Made by a program: the position numbers and the translations under genes
The notes under the pieces: generated by a model
The model's input: only the letters and a program-made list of their open reading frames with translations
What the model was told of the DNA's origin: nothing
Databases searched by the model: none
Assembly: GCA_001510575.1 (NCBI GenBank)
Contig: LNGK01000004.1
Coordinates: 3,160,667-3,224,666, forward strand
Origin: Knoxdaviesia capensis
Lineage: Eukaryota > Ascomycota > Sordariomycetes > Microascales > Gondwanamycetaceae
Reading direction: 5' to 3'
DNA: 64,000 nt
Shown: positions 55,318 through 64,000 of the stretch, one piece after another
Position numbering within the stretch: position 1 is the first letter of the stretch
How the letters are laid out: every line of letters begins with the position of its first letter

Positions 55318-58300
55318 GATTGATGATGGGTGGGAGTTGGGAGACTTCGGTAGGTGCATGTACCCTTCTAGTGTGTATGCACATAAGCGACAAAAATATG
55401 GACAGGGGAAGGATGACCATTCTGTGCGTGTTGGAGGGGGGGTGAGAGAGCACTTCGCGGTTGTGTCAAGTGGCCTCCGTCGGCGATCGGCCGGCCTGCA
55501 TACGCACAATCACTCCCCGGGAGAAAAAGAAACACAGCAAAAGAAACACAACAAAAGTGCAGCAAGGTAGAACAAACAAACATGAATTCAGCAAGCAAGC
55601 GCGTTGAACCAGCGCAAGGTCACAGCAAAAAGATGATTATCCACACTGGGAAAACTCTCTCCGGCTGTACTGCACTGGTCCTTGTCTGCGCCAGGCAGTA
55701 AGCAATGGATGGACTGCCAGTAAGCGGGAATGTCTGTGGGCATTTGGGAATGTAAGATGTAATGCATGTTGTGTCGACTTATCAGGCTCGGAACAGTGGT
55801 CAGAGTTGCAATTGACGACGAAATTTACCGTCATCGAGGCAGAATCCACGCCGAGGTGCACCAACGGTCAGCGGAATACGCGCGGAGGCAGTGAAAAAAA
55901 AGAAGAAAAAAAAGGAAAAGGGCCAAAGACATCTTAAACGGCGAGCTACCAAGTGCCGCCGGGGGCGTATTTTGGACACATTCCAGCTCGGAGAAGGGAA
56001 TGCGGAATGGCGCGTGGGTTTCATAAAAGAAAATGAGCGAGGAAACGAGACATGATGTTAGCCCAGCGAAACTTCAGAAGACAAGCAAACGACAGTTTGA
56101 GTGCAAGGGACAGCAAACAACAGAGACGGCGTGTGCCGGTTGTCCACAGCTGGCGGGCAGCTGGGCAGATGGCGTTGGTGGAACAAATGTCGCTTGAGCC
56201 ATTGGAACCACTTCAAAGTGCATGGTTCCGAACGATAACCGACCATAGAGTGAGGAACTCAGGATGCAAGATCCCCGTTGGGCGGTCCACAGGGCAATCA
56301 ATATCTGCATGCAGGCGGAGAAGCATAACTGAAGCAGAACCCACACACCTCAAATACAGTTTCTGAGCAACACTTTGCTTCACCACATTGGCACCAGTCT
56401 TCTCGCCAACCATTGGGGCATAGCAGCCACACATGACTAGATCGCGGGGGACGAGCTGCGGGAGATGAGTCAACTGGAGAAATATGGGCAATGTGCTCTT
56501 CGCGCCATTGGACTTCGACCTTTGGGGTGGTGGCGGAGGATCTTGTGTATAGAGTCAATCGGAGAGGGGAGCATGCAGCGCCTTCAGTGATGGGGTGTCG
56601 ATATAATCCAAGGAGGCCGTCGACAAAGCAGCAGTGAAGACGAAGCACAATGAGGGTCGTGATACGGGAAGAGAGAATCAATGGGGTGTGAAGTCAAGAA
56701 AAGGACAATGTTGAAATCTGTCAACCTAGATTGCAGAAGTGGAATGGAGAGAGTTGAGGTTGGCGATATCAAATCTGGTTGGCCGTCTAGTGAAGCGACT
56801 GCCTAATGTCTCAGGTTACGGAAGGAGTCATCTTGAGGGAGGACCGACCCAGCCAGCCAGACTCGCGGAAACAGACGCCGGCAAGTTTGAGGTTAGGCCT
56901 GCACAATTGGCACATAAACTGGGTAGGCAGAGAAATAGCAGTTGCCAGATTGTCAGAGGTGGTTCGTTCTTTCCTCTCGTCCTGCCAGGCAGGCAGGCAG
57001 TTGCATTTGTCAAATCTTATGTGTGCAAGAAGGCTACGGCACAGCCAGTCTCCGACAATTCGACTTGGTAGCTCTTTCCATAGTCGTTGTAAACGTCCGG
57101 TTTATTATCGTGAGTTCTTGCCAATCGTCAACTCGAGTCACGGGTGCAGCAAGTGGTTTTTTGCTCCTTCCCCCAAGTTGGCCAATTGATGTTCATACAC
57201 GCAGAAAGTTCTCGTGACAGTATCAAGTGTATCAAGTGCATGTCACATGTATGCACACAAACGGCAGGTGCAGTGTGGCGCTGCAAGGAGCGAATTGGTG
57301 TAGGTGAAGTCTTGAACGTGCCTTCTCGTCTCATTTTTCCCCGAAGGGCGTCTCCTCGAAAGGCTAGAAGTACTGATCTGGTGCATCTCCCAGTCAAAAG
57401 CGACTTTGGTGGGCAGAATGCAGGGCTCTTTCTTCATCTGTGTGGCTTAGCCTCAACGGCACCAGCCCCAATTACACCAAAGCCTGACTGTACTAATAAT
57501 CTCACCTGCAGATGCGATGTACTGTAGCCATCAGACTAAGGAAATCAGGTTTCTTCATCTTCTTCTATATCGACGGAACAAATTTACCGCGCTGAGCATC
57601 AGCTCACGATCGCCGGTATCACCCATCCATCATCTATCTATTCTTCTCTTCCCAGATCTGCGCTCTGTTTGACGCCATCTCCGTCATCACGATACGCAAT
57701 TCTAGACTCCAAGGGTATGGTGGCAAGGGAACTTGTCAAAACCCCGCAACAACCAGGGTTTGAACGGCGATGGCCTTTCTAGAGTTTTGCTTGTTGTTGT
57801 GCTTTGAGATCCCAGTCCATCACTGACAAAAGTGTATCTATCCCAGGAAACCAGCAGTGGCTTTCGGAGATATACGGCGGTGAAGGAAGCAAGACAACGA
57901 CAGGCAAAGAAATCCTCCAGCGAAAACCCCACACTCACACATTATTAACACATAAGACGGCCCGTTTGCAAAGTCTCCATGAACAACCACAACGGCGTCT
58001 CCTCCATTCAACACAGGACAGCGGTATCCGTGGGGCTCTGGACACACCCAGATCCATAACAGCACCATCGGGCAAAAGGTCCCTTGGAGATCTGGAAAAC
58101 GCCGATGGCATGTGTGGGTGACGGAAAACAAAAAAGCTCTCGTGGCCGCCCATATCTTCATTCTCTACTGCTTACCACCTCGTTCGTACGTCTAGGCGAC
58201 TGGGACCACCGTTGACAGGACCTGGGCATTCAGAGATGATGTCGTCAGCCGCCCTTCGGTGAACGCCAAGCGGAAGGATTTCCTACGAGGCTGTTCACCT

Positions 58301-60014
58301 AACCCTATTTCCTCCTGGAACGCATACCGTCATCGGCCAGCTTTTGTAAGTCGGCAAACCTTGGATAACGTATTACTGAACTGATGTATCTTGTACGTGC
58401 TTCGGCCTCTTCGGCTATCCGGTAACTCATCAATCGAGCTCTTACAATACCCAAGAGATATCTAGTCAGAGCACAGTCCGGTCAGCGTCACAAATTACAT
58501 TGTCAAGGGCACCGAACGGTTGAGACTTCGCCCTATGCATAGGGAAATTTTATTGTCTTGGAACCCCTCCCAAAAAAGAAATCGCCCGAATCGACCATAC
58601 ACGACCATGCCCCCAAAACAACACAAATCATCGTGAAGCCACCGACCAATGATCCTAAATTAAACCAGAAATACAAATCAGCCATCATGAAAAATACCAC
58701 ACAGTTTCAGCTCTCGGGAGCAAAGTGCCTTTTCTCTACCGTCCGGCGTCAGCAGCAAAGAGAAGTCCCCCTCCCCCGGCCAGGAGAAGCAGAAATTGAT
58801 GTTGCATCGTGTCCACCGCCGTCTTATTCGGACTAGGACTTAGGAGTGTCATATCACACCAGGGCCCTAAATGGCAAGCAAGAAAAACCAAATCATCGCA
58901 TCCATCTAACCTTATCTTGTGATGAGCCCTTTGACCCTTTCGCATTGGGACTGGCATGAGCTTCTCCAACATCAATTCTTTTTGGGACTTCTCTTCTCGC
59001 CTGTTCAAGTAGTGTTCATGCAATCCCAGGTCACATCGCTCTGGGGGTGGTGGTGATATCGTCGAAGTGTGGGGTTCCGTGTGTTCCGCGGCTCACCATG
59101 CTGACACCATGTACTTCCGGATATAACCTTCGTGGTTGTCGTCGCCGAAGACCTCCGTATTCAGCGTCCAGTGAAGCTGACCACCCGGGTGCCAGTTCTG
59201 ACACTGTATCCGGTACCGTCGTTAGGTGTAGGTAGAGGAAAGCGAGCGTGTCCTTCTTTTCGTTACAAGCCGGAAAGCCGCCGGATTGAGGTGACCATCG
59301 AGGGGGGCTGAAGAGGGTTGAAAGATCCGGTCCTGCATATTCCCAGATAAAAAATGACAGCAAGGACCCAGAATAGTCCTTCATCCCACTCCGCGCGTGC
59401 GTTTCCGATGCAACGGGTGGCATCTATCTGACATGTCTTACTATGCCGGCATGCGGGAAAGGAGAGTAAGGACTTTTTGGTTCTTACAGCTTTTCTTTGG
59501 GTTCTCTGTGTCCCTCTGGCTTCTGTCTTTCAGCTTGGCAACCAACGGCTGGAAAACAGGATCCTTCAGATGGCTCTCTCCCCAATAATAGGAAATCTGA
59601 CAGGCTGAAAAACATGCACAAAGTGCCAGCCCGATATCACACACGGCACGATCCCGAGAAAGAGCAAAAAAAAATTTTTACTACTAATACAACACTCTGG
59701 TATATGGGCATCACATTACTTGTAGGTGTTTCATTTCTCACCCACCCACTTGCTTAGCGAGAGCTCTCACGCTCTTCATTCAAGGTGGTGGATGGCCGGC
59801 CGGGCACATGGCAGCGGTATAATCACGGCCAGATAGGGCGATCTCCCCGACACAATTCCCAGCTTTGTCCTATTTTTGATCCTCGCTTGTTTCTGACCAT
59901 GCCGCCGCCTGGACAATCACTTGCCTGCCATGCCTCTCTCGCTAGCCGGGATCTCACATCACAGGATAGCGTAGGTCCTTGCTGATACTGTAGCATTGTA
60001 ACGAGCATGAATAG

Positions 60015-60150
60015 ACGTGCGAGTATAAAAATATAAAAATTGAAAATTGAAAATTAAAAGAATTAAAAAAAACAATTTAAACAAAGATAAGAAAAAAAGA
60101 AAAAAAGATCCCCTGGAATTTTTTTTTAATATAAGAAAAAGAAAATCAAG
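60015..60150. repeat. A-rich low-complexity tract
   Basis: About 135 bp with very few C residues on the plus strand, including tandem TTGAAAA units near 60032-60050 and several A runs. Candidate nucleosome-free or replication-origin-like DNA, on composition alone. Confidence 0.5.
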
Positions 60151-63100
60151 GGCCGGTCTATGGCCCGGTGGCCATGAAGTCAGCCACCAGGAGCGAAATC
60201 AAGAGATATAAAAGTCAAATGAAAGAAGAAAAAAAAACCCTCTTAAGCTCGTCGTTCATTGATATGGTCCTAGGCGATATCTAGCAATATTAGCACAATG
60301 GTCCATGTGCACATACTACTACTTACTTTGTGCTTTCTTTCTATACCCAGCAGTCAATAATTTCCTGGTTCCCCACACACATAGGGTATTCGTGTGTCCT
60401 CCCCTCGCTTACTTAATGATTCTTTTTGTTCTGCTGGTAATTGAGGACCCGCGCACTAAGTGAGTGTGGACATTTCGGCAGGCTACCGCGGGCCGGTGTT
60501 AGTATCTGTAGGGCCGTGGGGAATGGCAAGGTGGAGAGAGAGAGGGAGGAGGGACATTGGACGTTGAACACCCCTATACAACCTACACAATTGATATCTG
60601 TGGTGATCTCGCTGTCCCCCTCAACATCGCGTCTCCAAGACCGAGCATATTGGCCCCGACCGCCCCCCCATCCCATCCCACAGGCACATTCCAGGCCACG
60701 CCGGTCGAGTGCCGGGAGGGAACTAACGAGGAACATACCCACCATCCCACACACTCTAAGTTGATTTCCCGCAACACGCCCTGCCTGCATGTACTGTACA
60801 TCGTGGTACGGTACGCACAGAGTGAAAATAATGTTCATTGTTGACCCTCCTGGTAAAAGCGAGCGAGCCAGTAACCTTGCGCCCTGCGCTCTCAGATCGC
60901 CGTCCTGAATCTCAGCTGTGTCCTTTTCTTCTTTTTGCGTTTGCTGCTCATATGCTCGCTCTCGCCCACGCCGCCGTCGTTTGGGCTTCCAGAAGGAAAT
61001 AACGAGCCCGCCCGGCCCTAGTCAGCCCGGCGATCACATTCCGGCCATTACTTTCTGCCAAAGGACGAGATGCTCGTATACAGCGTGTCCTATCACAAAC
61101 GGGCACCATGATCTCAGTGCAGGAGGTTTTTAACGTTCACGGACGAGGCTATGGCGTTCTGTTCTGCTTTCCCTTGCTGTGGTTATTTTTGGACCAGATG
61201 AGATTTGGCCGGCCAAAAAAACCCTAAAGACCTTTTAGGCTAGGAAACATGTCAGCCCAAGCTGTCGGGATTTTCTTTTCTTTTCTTTTTTCTCACCTCT
61301 GCTCTAAGTGGTGGTGGACTACTGCCACACGGGTCTAAGGAGAGATTGGAGATTGGCGTGCTTGCAGGCGTTTATTGGACGGTTACCTTAGGCTGGTCCC
61401 AGAGTATTGAAGCCAAAATCTGACGATATCATAACTGTATTTGGAATGGTTGGGAAAGGTAGGCTGGCATGGTACAAGGCTCCCTTGATGTCACTCGCTC
61501 AAGGGGCCTGGCTTCAAAAGCAAGACCAAACCTCCCCCCCCCCCTCGCCCCCCGAAAAAAGAAAACGGAAGAAAAGAAAGAGAGAGAGAAACAGCACCCT
61601 GACCCTAACCTTAGGCTTAGCCCAGGCGGTGCTTACATCTATCCTTCCGGCATCTATCCTTCCAGGCGCAGGCCCATGGCCGACCCTACAGAGCAAATCA
61701 AGCCCGTATCCGGCCACACTTCTCATTTATCAACAACCCGACTGGGCCGCCCATCATACAGCCGAAGCCACACACATCCATGCAACACTGTACTATACTT
61801 ATCGGTATCAGCGGTAGGGCTGTGCAGCCGCGGAAAACGCCAAAAAGCAAGAAAACCGACGACACCTCTCTCCCCCCCGCCCCGCGGCTAGCAGCGATTC
61901 CCCACTGGCTGGCTGGACCTAGAAATGGGCGGCGCGGGGGTGAGAAGTTGCCAGAGTTGGTCCTGGGGGGGCCCAGGCTGAGAGATGATATGCCGGTTTT
62001 CTTTCTGTGTTCGTTCTATCTTCCCTCTTTCGGGTCCCTCTCCTCTCTGTCTCTCTCGATTGTCTCTTGGGTCTTAAGCTACTTTTTGGTCCTCGATCCG
62101 TGTCAGTTCTTCCCACCTTCCAGAAGCTCACCGTTAGCTCTTTTGTGAGCGTGTGTGTGTGCTGACTAGCTCGCATACCTATACACACAGGTTCGCCTGC
62201 TTCAAGTTGTGTATTGAGTGCCCTGTCGTCCTCGTCACTCTTCTCCAGCCCGCACACCACACACACACCACACACGCGCCCCGCCTCGTCAGATCGGGTT
62301 GATGCGGCGTCTCGCGTGTGGCGTTGGTGAGGCTGGGGAACAGAGAAAGCCGCTATACACGAAACTGCAACCGTACCGTATCCTGCACATCGTAGAGGCT
62401 ATATCGAGAGATTGGACCCCGGTTCTGTGATTAGTTGTTGCAGAAGGCCCGTTCTCAGCAGGTGCGTACAGAAAGACCGTCACAGGCGTCCCCAACATAC
62501 ATCACCAACCGTGGCTGGCGGGGATACGACAGCACCCCCCCCCTCTCTGGCCTGGTCCATTCACGCTGTCACCATCGTAAAACTGCGTCTGTTTCTCAAG
62601 GCTGCAGCCGCATCACCGCCCTAGCTTGCGTATTCCGCAGGCACACCAAGACCCGTAGCCCTCGGTCTGGATGTCCTCAAGCGGATAGCAGAGCTCGGAC
62701 ACTACAGTCACGAAAAAAAAAACCCCACACTTGTTGACGACAGTGTATACGTGTGTGGGGTGCTGCAAGGAAACAGAGTGAAGAAGAGAGCAAAACCCCG
62801 TGGCCCGGTCGTTTGTGTCATACGCCCCTCCCCCAAGCTTAAGGGCCGTGCCGCAACTAGAACTGCTGCTATATGTACCTATCACAGCAAACGAAGCGTC
62901 TCTTTTGCTGAAGCCGGTGCGGTGCGTTTTTGCTTCCCGTATTGGTGACGCCGTATTGGTGACGGTTTCCCGGCTGCCTGGGTTGACCCTCCCCCCCAGT
63001 ACGTGTCCCTGTCCTATAGAATAGACTTGTTGGTAGGTAATTTAGGTGTTTGAAGGAAGATGCCGTCGTTTGTTTGTAAGTCCGCCTGGCAGGGTGTGTA

Positions 63101-64000
63101 TTTACAGGGTGTCGGTGCGGATGCGGGTAACGCCTCCGGGCAAACGACGACGCTCGTTTTCGTTTTTCTTTCTTTTTTTTTTCTGTTTGTGGGCGCTGTA
63201 CACACTACGTCAGGTTAGAACAGCGTTGAGACAGTGTCTTAGACAATGTCTTAAACAGACGGTTCTGTTTGGCCGCACCATATGCTGGTCTGAGACATCT
63301 GCAGCTGCATGTCTCATCGCAACCAGGATGTTGATCGAGCATTTCCAAACAACAGCACAAGCCCAGTACATGCATGCAGGACCCCGAGTTTGCCAGTACT
63401 GTAGTGGCTCCTGCTCTGTGCCCTGCCACGTCCTCCAGGACGGTCGCCAATGTGTAAAGGACGAAAGAAAAAAAACGGCCTGCCCTTTTTTTATGTCCTT
63501 TACATCTCTTCACCACACCCCACAATCTTCCAAGGCAGCCTATGATCGCGGAACATGGCTCCCAAAGCAGACGGCGTCTCCCACCACTGCGAGTCCAGCC
63601 TCGGAAATCTCGAGGTCGCGGCGCCCTGGCCGAAACCGCCGCCACGGGCTCTTATAGGCTGTGTCGCGCGCTGCCCCCGCCGCAGATTCGCAGGAAAGCC
63701 CTGAGAAGTCCGCCTACCCTGCCAGGGGCACGGCAGCGTCACAGCCGACTGCAAACACAAGTGAACGAACACAACAGACTCTTGCTTCTTCTTTTGTTCT
63801 GTTTTTCTTTTCTGTCCTGTGGGAGTCAGACGTTAGGCAGGATGGAGGGAGACGAACCCCCCTCCCTTCATCTCATCTTACGGGAACACTTGCAAACAGG
63901 ACCTCAGGTGCCAAGTGCAGCAGCGAAAGTGCACAGTCCTGGGGAACCCACCAGGTGCCAGTCCAATCGCCGTCCCGACACCCTGGACCAGCCCCTGGAT

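Larger units (their letters stand above)
54331..64000. other. gene-poor region 2
   Basis: 9.7 kb to the window edge without a supported gene. Contents: a GTACAGTA motif at 54348 and TACTGTAC near 60788, a 57-bp (AC)n microsatellite (55259-55315), an AACCCTA motif at 58299, an A-rich tract (60015-60150), TTTTC repeats near 61270-61290, a C run near 61535-61550 and T/C-rich blocks. The longest frame (203 codons at 54959) contains a His-Thr repeat from the microsatellite and is not a gene. Unrecognised non-coding RNA genes or decayed mobile elements are possible. Confidence 0.55.

Noticed and set aside
54959..55570. 203-codon frame with a His-Thr repeat
   Set aside because: Its centre is the (AC)n microsatellite and its flanks are random-looking.

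Overview
The window is nuclear DNA of a filamentous ascomycete (Pezizomycotina-like). This is inferred from short GT-AG introns (about 70-325 nt) with CTAAC-like branch sites, fungal-type gene structures, a PDR-type drug transporter, two small Cys-rich proteins of a style I associate with Pezizomycotina, and scattered TTAGGG-type motifs. Genes are sparse: 12 supported protein genes in 64 kb. The first 6.8 kb and most of the last 18 kb hold no recognisable gene. Most exons are GC-rich, which produces very long but spurious antisense frames. No tRNA, rRNA or CRISPR was seen.

Layout. (1) 1-6829 has no gene, only microsatellites and a GTAC-rich palindrome. (2) 6830-8356 (+) is cytosolic tyrosyl-tRNA synthetase, five exons. 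(3) 12538-17444 (+) is a full-size PDR-type ABC transporter, two exons. (4) 18627-18884 (-) is a small Cys-rich protein. (5) 20005-21932 (-) is a MOSC / flavin reductase / [2Fe-2S] ferredoxin fusion. (6) 23279-25038 (-) is an Rvs167/amphiphysin-type BAR-SH3 protein with a 12-codon first exon and a 23-nt last exon. (7) 26704-28419 (+) is mitochondrial cysteine desulfurase Nfs1. (8) 29850-30622 (+) is a CsbD/Hmp1-like stress protein behind a TATA box and a bZIP-type palindrome. (9) 30962-31872 (-) is a secreted-type single-pass membrane protein. (10) 35296-36294 (-) is rRNA-processing protein Rrp7. (11) 37340-40263 (+) is an ADIP/Msd1/SSX2IP-like spindle-pole coiled-coil protein. (12) 40765-43195 (-) is a TPR/F-box/LRR-like protein of the Dia2/Pof3 type. 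(13) 43996-45695 (-) is an FHA-domain protein kinase. (14) 52410-52643 (-) is a second small Cys-rich protein. The rest, to 64000, shows no gene.

Most genes are unrelated housekeeping or cell-biology functions and there is no sign of a biosynthetic cluster. The unexplained structure lies between genes: a pair of nearly identical ~150-bp inverted repeats around RRP7 that look like a tRNA-derived SINE (spaced A-box- and B-box-like motifs, T-run ends) plus a decayed third copy; an excess of telobox (AACCCTA/TAGGGTT) motifs, concentrated between 31 and 44 kb; recurrent TACTGTAC palindromic motifs; and a ~1.6-kb one-strand purine tract upstream of the second Cys-rich gene. All domain and family calls come from reading the translations by eye. 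No database search was run.
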